The notes under the pieces are model-generated. The model was not told the DNA's origin. It did not search any database and saw only the letters and a list, made by a program, of their open reading frames with translations. From contig OZ024891.1 in assembly GCA_964017195.1 (NCBI GenBank), positions 5,079,494-5,143,493 of the forward strand: 64,000 nt of DNA. Direction: 5' to 3'. The stretch comes from Siderastrea radians (lineage: Eukaryota > Cnidaria > Anthozoa > Scleractinia > Rhizangiidae). This document shows positions 29,801 through 39,600 of the stretch, piece after piece (the stretch's first letter is position 1; each line of letters begins with the position of its first letter). Position numbers and translations under genes: made by a program.

Positions 29801-32800
29801 CGATTTACTCCACGAAACCATTTCCCGCCTTAAGAGTCAAAAGAGCAAACAGTAGCTGACTGGGTGTTTCTCCCAGCCCAGATCGCACACGAAATCACAC
29901 CTTTCGGAGGCTCTGATTCATAATCGACGACTAACGACATGGGTACAGTAAATAATTAAAATAATCAGGATAGTGATACAATCCCTTGTTGCTGTATACA
30001 AAGTTCGCACGTAAAATACCCGAGAGAAATTACCCAGTATCCGCGAAAATTTGTTTCCAGTGTTAAGTCTGGAATTCAATCTTGCGAAAATTTGTTCCTA
30101 CGAAACACAAAAAATTGGCAATTCGCGAAATTAAAGGGGCACAGTCACGCTATTTTAGTTCACTTTAAAAGTCAAAAATATGTCCTCATATCAATGAACG
30201 CCCACAAATGATGGTCTAGTTTTGTTACCAAAGACTATATTACTTCACTGAAACTATTTTCTGTCGTCTGTTGCTACGGATGGCACAGATTGAAATGGAT
30301 TGCAATTTGAAAAAATTAGGCTAAACTTTTCAAATTTTTTCAGCGTGTTGACATTAAATCGATATTAAATGGTCGTGGTTTGTTTTCTCTTAATGAAATT
30401 AAGTTAATATATTCCTCTAAATGTTCAAACACAATTTGGCATTAAATTGTTGCGAGGATGCGCGGCATCCTCGCAACATACACGCGTGTTTCACGCGCGC
30501 GATGGCGCAATTTTTTCTAAAAATAGCACATTTGTCTTTTTCGATGGGGCCAGCCCCATCACTGAAAATGGTATTCAGTTACGGTCTCCGTCCCCGATTA
30601 TGGCTCCTGGCATGTATAAAGTTAGCTACCGATAATTTTAGCACAGTTTTGACCAGAAATCTGCGAAATCCTCGTGACTATGCCCCTTTAAACTCTCGCG
30701 AAAGTTTCATGCCACACCGGCATCCTCGATCGAATTCTGATTGGAAACGCCAACTGCATAGGCACGCTCTAAGGTATCTAGCACTTCATAGTGAAAACAA
30801 GTAAAATTGAAAATTGGTACCTTGCATAGCAAGAGTATAATCATTGATCGCGTCACTTGACGGATCTTCTCCTAAAAGAAAATGAAACATAAATAGAAAA
30901 GTAAGCCATTGATTGTCCTGTTTAGAGAGCTAGTGCTCTAAAAATCGTGTATGCAGTGCACACTCGAAGAGACAAGTATTTTATTTAGTTTTAGGCGAGT
31001 TAATGTGCGTGTATCCACACAGACAAACTACGACGCGTCCGCGCAGTTGCACAGAGCGTTTACGTGCGTAAAGTTTGTGTCAGTGAGAAAATATTGCAAC
31101 ACTTGTTTCCACTGATAACTAGAAAACTTTTTACTGACAGCAAATTCAAACATAGTTAATTCTGAAGTTAACTTACCTTCATAGAAGGTACCGATGCCTG
31201 GAAAAGGAAAGAAAATCGGGTACTGTTGGTTTTAATCAGAATTTATAAACGTAACAGCTGAGTTAACTTGTTTTAGGGCTAAGCAACATAGGTTAACGAA
31301 TTCAATATTTATTTTGACCATTTTGAAGATTTCCTATTAAGAACAGTTTTCTGCAACATCTGCTTTATTTGAAATATGCTAAAAATAAGGACAGCATGCT
31401 GGGGATCTAAGAAGCCCTTGGGGGCTTTTGCAAGGCTACTCATGATTGATCGTTTTGCCCTACTTAGGGGCACCCAAAGAGAAAATTGTAGCAAAATACT
31501 TGAAACATCATTTTCTACTTTCTTAGATTGTTTCAGAGCTTCTTAAAGGTAACTTTTTGTAAGCTAATACAGATTGATCTGTTCGGACTTTTTAGCTGAA
31601 AATTTAGGCCGCAGAAAATTGTAGGAAACAGAATCCTATCCGCCGAATTTCCGAGCTGCCGACTGCCGAAATGTTAGTTGGCCTTATTTTGTACTCTAAA
31701 CGACATATTTGTGCCTCCGAAAACAATAGGAATTAATCAGTCCCCTTGTTACGAAAGCCAAAGAAATCTCTAGTTTTCACTGCAATTAAATCCAAATATC
31801 TCAGGCGATTTTAATAGGCCTGCCGAACAGATATTCCCCGAAATATGGGTGCCCCTGTCTACTATATGAATCTTCCCTTGTTTACGGTCCTTTCTTTCAC
31901 AAAAGTTTAAAGACGTTCGTGTAATGCCGGTTAACTCACTTACATTTCCACGGGGAAATATCCAACTGGGTGAAGGCTTCGTACAGAAGACCTAAAAACA
32001 GAATTTAAAAAATATATATCCTCAGTATCTAAGAACACAAGGAGCTAATGGGACAAGCACGCAAACTTTACGCAGAAATAATATAAGAAACAATAACCTC
32101 CATGTTCTGAACGACTCTGTAATTCTTCTAGTGTGAACACGCAGAGCTCTGGGCCAGTCAGGTCCAGTTTCTCCGGGTCGCACTCTCCCGGGATGTTATA
32201 GTAGTTCCAGGCCCACCGCAGCCAGCTCTGTACTTGAGCTTTTGTCCAGGTAAAGGGTGAGCAGGCCCACCAGTCTGCGCCTGAATCCGCGTCATCTGCG
32301 GCCAGAAAAAACAACGATAACAATTAAAGTTTAACCTGTTTGCATCAGTGATCGAAAAAGAGAAAGAATACCAACTGTCATTTTGCAATACAGAGAAACA
32401 ATCAGTCAACTTAGAAGTGGGCCTAGATGGGGTTTACTGTTAAGTGTTATACAGCCCAAATTTTTACAGTTAACTGTTATATATGAAATTACAGTTTTAA
32501 GTGTTACAACACATTCTAGATACTAAATGAAACAAGAAAAATGGATAACTGAAACTACGTAAGTGATGTTACTGATGCAATTGTCATTAACATGCGAAAA
32601 AAGGCTATTTTCTCGATTCTTGTGTAAATTGTTTTATTCATTTATTTATTTTAACTGTTACAACGAATTTTTTACTGATAGCTGTGGCCTAAAATTTTAG
32701 TGTTAGCTGTTATGCCGACCCCCCATCAAGGCCCTCTTAGAAGTACTGCTCAGTAGCTTTCATTTGAAGAGTCACGCTTTATAATTACAATTTCATCTAC

Positions 32801-35800
32801 AAACTCAAACGTTAAAGCAACCTTGTTTAGCACAATAAATAGCATCACAGGAAATTATTGCTCAGACACGATAGCTTTCCTTTGAATGGTTAACCGTCAG
32901 GGCCAGGGCCCAGTTGTTCAAAGCAGGATTAAGCCATTCCAGGATTAGTATCAATTTTTAATCCAGTCTTAAAACAAGCAATGAGGACACAGTTTCTGTA
33001 AGTCCCTTCTGCATTGAAAACTCTCTGTAAAAGAGAAATAGGAACCTTGGTTAAAGTTCAATCCCGGGATAGCGTTAAGCCGGTTTCGAAGAACCGGGCC
33101 CTGGTTGTTCGAAAGCTGGATAACGCTAACCCGAGATTAAAATTTAACCAAGTCTCCAAAAAATCTTTTTCACATCTAATTTTAAGTGGCCGTTTGAAGG
33201 TAACTTAAGACAAACCGTAGGGCAAAAAGGCTTGGGCTAGAAGACTGAATTAAAAATTGAAGCTAACCCAGGGTTAACTTTTAATCCTGCTTTGAACAAC
33301 CAGGCCTAGGAATTATCCACAGACTCGCAATTTTGAACCATACTATCTGAGCCGACGTTTCAGAGGTTCTAGGAACGAAATCAGCAACTTTTCTGGCAGG
33401 CTTTAAAAGAGGACAAAGGTCATCTTTATGTTTAAGTGTGTGTTTTTACTTAAGTAGAAATCAATAAAAATGCTCGTAAATATAACTTAGAAAAACCTTT
33501 CAATGTGCTCGATCATAAATGAAAATTTCTTATTATGCTAGCAAAGACTTATTCAGAAAGTTTCAGAAAACTCTTCTTAAGTGTGCTCATGTCGTCGAAT
33601 AATCTGCTAAAAGAAGTGTATGCAGAAACCTCACTGTCTATGAAGTCTGTGCAGATGCAAATACACGGCGATACAGTACCGTCTATAGCTAAGCTCTGTG
33701 AGTCAAAACTATCGTTGAAGTACCTTAGTTACCTCATCGTGTTAGAAGACCATAAAGGTTTCACTTGCAACTCGCAAGTAGGTTCAGAGAAAACCGGCCG
33801 CAGGATTGACGATCAATGGATTTCAACACGCGCACGAACAAAAGTTTAATACCGGTCTAGGCCTTGCCAAACGAAAGCCAGTTGACGAGAATTCAAACTC
33901 GCTCGCCCGTTTGGAGTAAGAATCTTGTGCGCTCTTGGCGGCTCTCGCGCACTTACAAAGATGGATCCTCACCGTGGCCGTTGTTTTTCCTCGAACTCCC
34001 ATGAACTGCGGTTGACTCTTATGCGCTCAGAGAAGGAGGTTGAACTGTTCGAAACTGTCGTCGGCTCCCGTTCTTCTTTGGCCCGGGATTATATAACGTG
34101 AAAATTAGTGTTAAAATTGACCTCGAAAGCGAATATACCAGGAAACATTAAGAATCCGAACAGTACGATAGCATCTGAGGTAGTTAAGATCCATGCAGTA
34201 TAAAAATTGACCAGAAAATGAAAGCTTACCTTTAGGACAAGATATGTTCATGGATTTCTAGAACAAAGAGCGCTTCGAGCGGAAGTCTTTGCACGGCGTC
34301 GACAACAAAAGCGAAAGAAAAGCCGTGAAGAGTAGAATGGAAAAATCATCTCGTAGTAGAGATAAATAATTTCAGTGCAAATTTCGTTGAAATGCACGTT
34401 AGGAAACATCGAATCTAACTTGATTTTTCACGCGCACGTCGAGTTCAGCCGGGTTGTGTGATGGGCCAGGGAGCTTCGATGTAAACAGGAAGAACATACC
34501 AAGCGTGGTTCTTGACCACAGACAACAGTAGTGTTCAACGAGCCAATCAAACGGCTGAAAGTGAAAAGCTGTTTTAGAGCTATTTTCGTACCTTGATAGC
34601 CGGGTTGACAGTCGAGCTGAATAACCAAACTCCATTGAATTAGCATTTCAGACTGACGAATCAGATCTTAGAATAAGGTAAGTGCGAGGTCTGGCCAGAT
34701 CCACATTGAGAAGTTTCTTTTTAAGAATCTACTTTAACTTCAAATAAAAGAGCGAAAAAAAATAAAAGAAACATTTCACTTGACATCACGGCACGTGCCC
34801 CGTTAGCACACCTGCTAACATTCAGATGGAGCGTTCGATGACACAATTGAAAAGCAAATTGAAAACAGCAAACATATTATACGAAAAACGATTCAAGAGG
34901 CAGCAGATTGAGGAAAACGTTGAATATTTTTTTGCTGCCAACCAAAACTATCAACACATTTAACAAAGGAACTCTGTTAAACAAGAACTGTATTCTTTTT
35001 AAACTGAGTACAATGATTAGAACTGTGTCCCGGTTATAAATCGGGAAGAAAATTTCTTGACAGCAAATTTTTACCGAGTAGTATCATCGGTAGTTGTGCA
35101 CGGAAAACTATATTGTCTCAGGCTACAAAGACAGGTAAACGACAAAAACTAATCCATTGTATTCGTGTGATCTATATAACTAATGTTCGTGGCCTATAGA
35201 GCCTAGCAGCGGGAATTCCAGGGCGGAATATTTAGCTTATGTTTATTGTAACAGCGAAAATCATGTTTATACAAAGCGACTCGCATAGATATTTCGGGAG
35301 TATAGAGCTCGGCTAACAAGTCGAAGTACGAATCAAACATGGCGGCGGCGACTCTTGATTCTTAGTTACGTTAACTGAGTTCTCTTTTTTTTTAATCTTT
35401 TTTAACTTTGTATTCTTATTCCTTGCAGGTGCACTTGTAAATTGACTTCTTTTTCTTGCTATTGTCTCAGTGGCTCTCAATCTTTCAAGTCACACTGAAG
35501 AAAACTCGTTCAAAGGACTTGTTTTATTTTCAGTAGACATACGAGCATACAATTTAGTTTTCAGACACAATATACAGAAAGTAGTAATGAAAAACTTTCG
35601 AAGCAGTAATAATTCGAATTGAGACACGCTAAAGTCTTGTCATTCATTGAGATTCCTAACGAAAACATGGCTTTTTTAGATCAGTTCCCTACCAAGTCGG
35701 TTGCCTCTGAATGTTAGATTCTCAAGATTGCTTTATTTTCAGACGTTTTACCGGCTCCGACAAAATGTTAGCTTTAACGTTTTTCATTCCGCTCATGAAA

Positions 35801-36954
35801 TAATATCAAAATCATAAAAAAGTGATTACTCAAACCACATGAAAGCTACTTTAATAGGTCATAATTTACTTTTTCAAGTGGTGCATAGTTCCGATAGTTT
35901 TGAGGTTTAACAGCAACTGCGCTCGTAACGCACTACGAAAATAAAAAGCTCTGGAAAACGGCCCAAAGTTAATTCTGAAAAACAAACGTCCTCTTCATCA
36001 CTTTATAGTTAATAACGTTATAAGCGCGATTTCAGAAGAAAGCAACTGTTGAGTAAAATTCCAGCCACATACCTAAAGTGTAGATTTGTTTTGCGGATAC
36101 AAACAATTGCGCTTAAATCGACCATAAAACGAGGGTAAATATTTCCCCTTCCTGTAAGCCAAAAGAATATTAAAACGGGGCTATTGAAAACGGCTATTTT
36201 AACCTTATAATGAACAAAAATAGTATGGTATTTTTGCCAAACAGCTCTGGTAGAGTTCAGCCCCCATATAGAGTTTTGTTACTTCGGCATTGTTCGTACA
36301 GGTCTATTAAAATATTTCTTTCGAGAATGGCTAAATTGTCGCCCCCTTCGAAAATCGTAATAATCACCAAAACGGCCAAAGCCCAATACAGATCCTCGAC
36401 ATTTATAACATGCTGTTTCTTTTGCACTTAACCTTTTGTCATAGTCAGCTCTACTTTTTCTTTATCGTTCGACTTTGGCTAATGGACACTCCGAAAAGAA
36501 TTTTTTCGCTTTTGAGTTAGCTAATGTACAATAACAAAGAAAAACAATAAAAGACGCACTAACCTGTTGGACCAAGTGTTTCGAGCACACTGGGAGACGA
36601 AACCTTTAATTCTGTAAGAGTGCGATCCGGGGACAGGGGTAAGTCTTCATCCATGAAGCACATGGGTGACTTGGACTGGTTTTCATCAGACAGATAGCCA
36701 GATGTAAGACTGGAACAGCTCTTCCAAGAGCTGAGGCTGTCACTTCTAACCCTGTTAAGATCCTGACAAGAATCCGTATTAGTTGAACCAGATGAGCCAC
36801 TGCCTGCAGCCATCATGTGGACATCTCCGCAGGGAAAGGATGCATTCAGGTCTGGGACAACTTGGCTGGGGTCTGTTTCCATGGAATCTTGACCCTCGAT
36901 TAAGGTGCCGCTTAGCAAACTGTCCGGCCAGCCTGGTACCTCATCGCAGTTCAT
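17567..36954 (-). CDS. ETS-family transcription factor with PNT and ETS domains
   Basis: Thirteen exons joined by GT-AG boundaries give one open frame of 706 residues (isoform A). Exon ends, 5' to 3', are: 36954-36564, 32295-32098, 31991-31944, 31197-31177, 30871-30821, 28053-28006, 27923-27888, 23729-23679, 20649-20581, 19858-19796, 19267-18512, 18242-18165, 17877-17567. Residues about 145-207 form a Pointed/SAM domain ([43 protein letters not shown]). The middle is Ser/Pro-rich and acidic. Residues about 608-690 are an ETS winged helix ([52 protein letters not shown]), which binds GGAA/T sites. CPRYITW looks ELF/E74-like, while PNT plus ILERV looks ESE-like, so subfamily is left open. All eleven internal exons are phase 1-1. 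Confidence 0.88.
18079..18106. repeat. ATG/ATT microsatellite in ETS intron
   Basis: Six or more GAT units merging into TTA units between the last two introns' landmarks, in the intron before the ETS exon. Confidence 0.8.
18165..18242 (-). CDS. ETS gene exon, 78 nt
   Basis: Acceptor ATTCTCTTCAG, donor GTAAGT, phase 1-1. It encodes [19 protein letters not shown] then RVGRRK, a basic stretch directly before the ETS domain. Confidence 0.8.
18390..18498. repeat. hexanucleotide microsatellite (GATTAT)n in ETS intron
   Basis: About 16 near-perfect copies of ATTATG/GATTAT followed by ATT repeats, beginning about 14 nt inside the intron downstream of the donor at 18511. It is readable as Asn-His repeats on the gene's strand. 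Confidence 0.9.
18512..19267 (-). CDS. ETS gene, large Pro/Ser-rich exon (756 nt)
   Basis: Acceptor TTCCTTGCAG at 19268, donor GTGAGT at 18511, phase 1-1. It encodes 252 residues rich in Pro, Ser, Gln and Asn with no folded domain recognised, including [29 protein letters not shown] (basic) and [16 protein letters not shown] (possible phosphorylation-rich segment). It is probably a disordered regulatory region between PNT and ETS. Confidence 0.82.
19796..19858 (-). CDS. ETS gene exon, 63 nt
   Basis: Acceptor CGTCAG with a poor pyrimidine tract, donor GTAAGT, phase 1-1. It encodes [21 protein letters not shown] run of G tracts on the + strand (19748-19772) lies just downstream of the donor. 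Confidence 0.65.
20012..20200. mobile_element. possible small inverted-repeat element
   Basis: GAGGGTAGCAAAGG near the left end and CCTTTGCTACTC near the right end are inverted. The interior has two direct copies of TCACGCGTCACGCAT. Boundaries are uncertain. It lies in an ETS gene intron. Confidence 0.4.
20581..20649 (-). CDS. ETS gene exon, 69 nt
   Basis: Acceptor CTTTCTTTTCAG, donor GTAAGT, phase 1-1. It encodes [19 protein letters not shown] and NAF, a Ser/acidic linker. Confidence 0.72.
20650..23678 (-). other. ETS gene intron, nothing recognised
   Basis: AT-rich, with scattered homopolymer runs. No exon with matching phase, no inverted-repeat element noticed. Confidence 0.5.
23679..23729 (-). 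CDS. ETS gene micro-exon, 51 nt
   Basis: Acceptor TTTTTAG, donor GTAAGC, phase 1-1. It encodes [16 protein letters not shown], acidic. Confidence 0.68.
24737..24800 (-). CDS. possible alternative first exon C of the ETS gene
   Basis: A minus-strand frame free of stops for 214 codons (upstream to 25361) ends at a GTAAAT donor (24736) in phase 1, in frame with the exon at 23729. ATGs occur at 24800 (21 codons, [21 protein letters not shown]) and at 25256 (173 codons). Either would make an ETS protein without the PNT domain (463 aa with the shorter start) and with a strongly basic, nuclear-localisation-like stretch. There is no homology support. An alternative reading as a 32-nt internal exon (24737-24768) breaks the frame. 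Confidence 0.35.
26693..27045 (+). repeat. dispersed ~120-bp repeat, three tandem units
   Basis: Three head-to-tail diverged units, each with CAAATGAAAGCTAnTGAGCAGTACTTTCC, a GTTTATTAyG-type segment, TTTTGAGTnTGTGnnTGAAATC and TTnAAGTGTGACC. Related copies are at 15290-15450 and 32730-32900 (reverse), and 42585-42720, 60640-60870 and 63870-64000 (forward). Confidence 0.75.
27498..27796. mobile_element. TA-flanked MITE-like element (about 299 bp)
   Basis: TA at 27498-27499 and 27795-27796 flank inverted ends GAGCGGTTTTCAACTGAGTG / CACTCAATTGAAAACCGCTC (two mismatches over 25 bp). No coding capacity. In an ETS intron. Confidence 0.72.
27888..27923 (-). CDS. ETS gene micro-exon, 36 nt
   Basis: Acceptor CTCTTTTTCAG, donor GTGAGT, phase 1-1. 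It encodes [11 protein letters not shown], hydrophobic. Confidence 0.62.
28006..28053 (-). CDS. ETS gene micro-exon, 48 nt
   Basis: Acceptor TTTCTTCTTCAG, donor GTAAGT, phase 1-1. It encodes [15 protein letters not shown], acidic/hydrophobic, the sort of composition found in activation regions. Confidence 0.68.
28054..29179 (-). other. ETS gene intron segment
   Basis: No exon recognised. It contains GTTTTCACGTGACGTCA-like sequence near 28340 and short duplicated GGACACCAAC/CCTACGTGACACCAAC phrases that look repeat-derived but could not be bounded. Confidence 0.35.
29180..29624. mobile_element. TA-flanked MITE-like element (about 445 bp)
   Basis: TA at 29180-29181 and 29623-29624 flank inverted ends CCTTATTCTGACTGATTCTC / CGCGAAAATTAGTAAGAATAAGG. 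The interior is full of CGCGAAAATTT-type motifs shared with the neighbouring element at 29683. Confidence 0.7.
29683..30722. mobile_element. TA-flanked MITE-like element, copy 2, interrupted
   Basis: The same element type as 2759-3316: ends CCGTGTGGCACGAAATTTTC / GAAAGTTTCATGCCACACCGG. The right third is split by a TTAA-flanked element (30131-30691); removing it leaves about 480 bp. Confidence 0.7.
30131..30691. mobile_element. TTAA-flanked MITE-like element, copy 2 (nested, about 560 bp)
   Basis: TTAA at 30131-30134 and 30688-30691, ends AGGGGCACAGTCACG / CGTGACTATGCCCCT. It is in reverse orientation to the copy at 11727-12111 and carries about 180 extra bases (roughly 30435-30630) that include two perfect hairpins. 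A 127-codon + strand frame at 30421-30804 merely runs through it. Confidence 0.72.
30821..30871 (-). CDS. ETS gene micro-exon, 51 nt
   Basis: Acceptor TTTTCTTTTAG, donor GTACCA (weak), phase 1-1. It encodes [17 protein letters not shown], acidic. Confidence 0.62.
31177..31197 (-). CDS. ETS gene micro-exon, 21 nt
   Basis: Acceptor CCTTTTCCAG, donor GTAAGT, phase 1-1. It encodes C/IGTFYE. Supported by strong splice sites and frame continuity only. Confidence 0.65.
31944..31991 (-). CDS. ETS gene exon, last helix of PNT domain
   Basis: 48 nt, phase 1-1, acceptor CTGTTTTTAG, donor GTAAGT. It encodes [15 protein letters not shown], matching the final PNT helix (LLYxxLxxL in relatives). Confidence 0.8.
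32098..32295 (-). CDS. ETS gene, PNT (Pointed/SAM) domain exon
   Basis: 198 nt, phase 1-1. Acceptor CTGGCCGCAG; donor is GTTATT, a weak GT site. It encodes [18 protein letters not shown] and [21 protein letters not shown]. The domain is completed by the next exon. Confidence 0.88.
32730..32900 (-). repeat. dispersed ~120-bp repeat, reverse copy
   Basis: AGTACTGCTCAGTAGCTTTCATTTGAA and later ATCTACAAACTCAAAnnTT are complements of the 26693-27045 units. Confidence 0.65.
32905..33307. mobile_element. inverted-repeat element (about 400 bp)
   Basis: Ends GGGCCCAGTTGTTCAAAGCA and its complement TGCTTTGAACAACCAGGCC are inverted copies. A third internal copy (CCGGGCCCTGGTTGTTCGAA) near 33090 suggests a nested or composite element. 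In an ETS intron. Confidence 0.65.
34230..34257 (-). CDS. ETS gene, alternative first coding exon B
   Basis: ATG at 34251-34249 encodes only MNISCPK plus one base, ending before GTAAGC in phase 1, so it splices in frame to the PNT exon (K-D-DADSG). It would replace the 130-residue acidic N-terminus by 7 residues (total 583 aa). The upstream TTGTTCTAG may be an acceptor, or the exon may continue upstream as a transcription start region. Confidence 0.5.
34258..36563 (-). other. ETS gene intron / possible internal promoter region
   Basis: Lies between first exon A and first exon B, so it would hold the promoter of isoform B. No TATA box or CpG cluster stands out close to 34260. No repeats bounded. 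Confidence 0.35.
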
Positions 36955-36965
36955 CTTGGTTGCTT
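36564..36965 (-). CDS. ETS gene, alternative first coding exon A
   Basis: ATG at 36954-36952 after TGTTAG/AAGCAACCAAG (acceptor at 36966), so 36955-36965 would be 5' UTR. It encodes [16 protein letters not shown]..., an acidic Ser/Asp-rich N-terminus of 130 residues, a typical activation-type region, and ends in phase 1 before GTTAGT, in frame with the PNT exon. Confidence 0.75.
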
Positions 36966-39530
36966 CTAACAGTTCGAGATCAGAGAAAGTCTATGGAGAG
37001 AAAACAACGAGAAACCGTAGAGATCAGAGCTTAGAAAGGACTGAAATAATAATTGAATGCCACGGTTTCGTTCCTGTAAAATGTTGATAAATAACAAGCA
37101 CAAAAATAACATATTTCTCACAAACGCATTTGAATCGTGACCACAGCCTTCTGAAAACATTGTGGTGTAATATCTGACCGTTTTAGCGTAAATCAACTCT
37201 GATCGTTAAAAACAAAGTTTCTCGTGGCTTTTCAGTCAACAGTCAATCGAGTCTTAATAACAACTTTAGTTCAAGACGATCGGCTATACTGAAATGCTCA
37301 TGTTATAGTTTTTTTTTCAACTTGCGACTTACAGTCTTTGAGAGCACGACCCGGAGAGCCCATTTCCACAGGCTAGGGCGTTAGTGCAATGTGTTGACTA
37401 TTTAGAATAATTGCTACATGGTTATATCATTGCAGCATGGATCAGTCATAGTTAAAAAAGATTATATCTTCTCCCGCTTTCACTCTCATAAATTGCTTCC
37501 CTGTTTATTTAGCATTAATCAGTTTTGCTAGTTCCGCTTGTGCCACTCCCGTTACGTTTTTAATCCAATCCGATGGAATTAAGAGTCCTGTGTGTCGTAC
37601 AGATTTTCATTTGGGCTTTTTCGTCACTTGTTTTTTGACTGCGTTTGCAGAATATATTTACATTATTTAGTGGTATAAAACAAAGTCGAATTAAGTGAAC
37701 CCAGCTCATGACCCTAAACCGTTCGGTTGATTTTCATAAATTACACACACAGTCTTGTACGATTTGCATTTCAAATTCCATGTTGCGTTTCAAACATTAA
37801 AGGTAATAAACCAGCCACAGAAATCCACTTTATCTGTGGTTGAAAAGAGTCTTTCTTCCTTTCCCACACTGAGGGGCGCAAATGGCAAATGACTCCGAAC
37901 TTTAAATTTCTGGCGCGCGGCAAATTCGACTGTGATAATTTTGGCCAATTTTGCTGGCTGTAACTATGTTTCAATTAAGTTTTACATTTTTGTGGTAACA
38001 TTCCCTTTTTGCACCAGTTGTCATATCTAGAGGACTTATAGGTAGTTAAATAAGCATCAAGAATATTTGGTGCAATTCGGAGAGCATTATTGGCCTGATA
38101 GTAAACAAATTTGAAACGAAATGATGCATATCTTAGTGAATGGAAGAATCAGGCGGTATCCAAGCTTTAGCCTCGAGCTGATTCAAGTAGTTTTGTGTTT
38201 TTAATACGGCTTGTTTCACCAGAGAATTGAAGTTCTATGTGTTTTAACATAACGAACAAAACAGTGCGCCCAAAGAGCAGATCAAGTAACAACTTTTGGT
38301 GTAACCTACCTCCATTTAACTGGAAAACTTCCCGTGAAAACACTTGACTGTTGACAAATTGATACCGAAACTTCGCAGTGTTAGTTAAGTCTTCGTGAAA
38401 ACAATGTCGCTGGTTGAAAAATTGTGGTGTTACCGGCTGTTCGAGGGATTAACCTGTATCGTTCACTCGCCAAAGTTGAACAAAAATGAACGGTAATGCT
38501 CGATATTGAGATTTCGATTTCAGATCGAAATTTCAGAAGACTAAACACAGCTTCAGCTGTTTGCCAGCACAGGAAAATAAATTAAACACTGATCGCCGTT
38601 GCGTAGCGCGTAGTAGAAGTATTTCTAGTCCTGCGAGTCTAGAGACGATGAAAAAGCTTTCAAACGTACGCTGAATTTCCACCGACTACAGCAGCAGATT
38701 TTTCTGCCACCGAACGGTTCTTCGCAGTTGATTAATTCTCAAGCGCCAATTGAATACCCTCCAAGGGAACCAAGTTCGGAGTGAATATCTAAAATTTGCA
38801 GCCTTTCTATAAATAAAAACAAACTGCTTCTGCATTTTATTATTGTCTGAATCCAATGATCTTGCCTTAAGGCGTTTTTGTTCTCAAGATACATTAAAGA
38901 AGAACAATGGTTCAGGGAGTCACGCTAAAGCGTTGTGTGACTTCATCGTTTCAATATGTCTACAATTGTCAGAGGGCTTAGCAACTACATAAGCCCCGGA
39001 AATTATCAGATATACGAGCAACGTTTTATGAAGAAAACTTTCATAACATAAAAAGAAGAAAATTCAGACAGAATAGTAAGATTCTGAGATCACGTGTGAC
39101 AGTCAAAATAACAGCCATCTGCCAATCAATGATGCATGACTTAATTTTATATTAAGTTTGATTATTTTCTTGATTTACAAACAATTTTTCTCTGCACAAA
39201 GCCATGTTAATATTGTCAGCAGTGAACGTGCCTTGCATTTAATTGTCTCTGTTTTCGGTTTTACGTCCAGTTGAGACGATTCCACTTAACTACTGTTCAC
39301 GCACGTTTTCATTTCGCTCTCACCTGGAATATAGAACACTACTCTTTGTTTTCTGTACTAAGTTGTTTATTACTTACAATGCTCAAATTTTTTCCTCTAA
39401 AATTCCTTTGCTACCCCCTAAAAAGATCTCTAAAATGATCGGAATAATAAGATATTTATAAACCTTTAGTTTGCTGCATACGCTGCACAGCGCTCTTTCA
39501 ATTTTCACTTTTCGGCACAAAAATACTTAC
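36966..39530 (-). other. region upstream of ETS coding exon A
   Basis: No coding frame recognised. It is presumed 5' intron or promoter sequence of the ETS gene. Confidence 0.35.
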
Positions 39531-39600
39531 GTCTAGACAGCTGGAAAACATGACTTCTGATAGCACTGACTCTCCAAAATATACAGATCAGACTCGCACC
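39531..39600 (-). other. candidate 5' UTR exon of the ETS gene
   Basis: A strong minus-strand donor (TCTAGAC/GTAAGTATTT) with exon end at 39531. Another candidate ends before GTAGGT (about 38318). Neither is linked by coding frame, so both are guesses from splice signals. Confidence 0.22.

Noticed and set aside
30421..30804. 127-codon + strand frame
   Set aside because: It crosses the MITE boundary and hairpins; no motif, and the other MITE copy lacks the segment.
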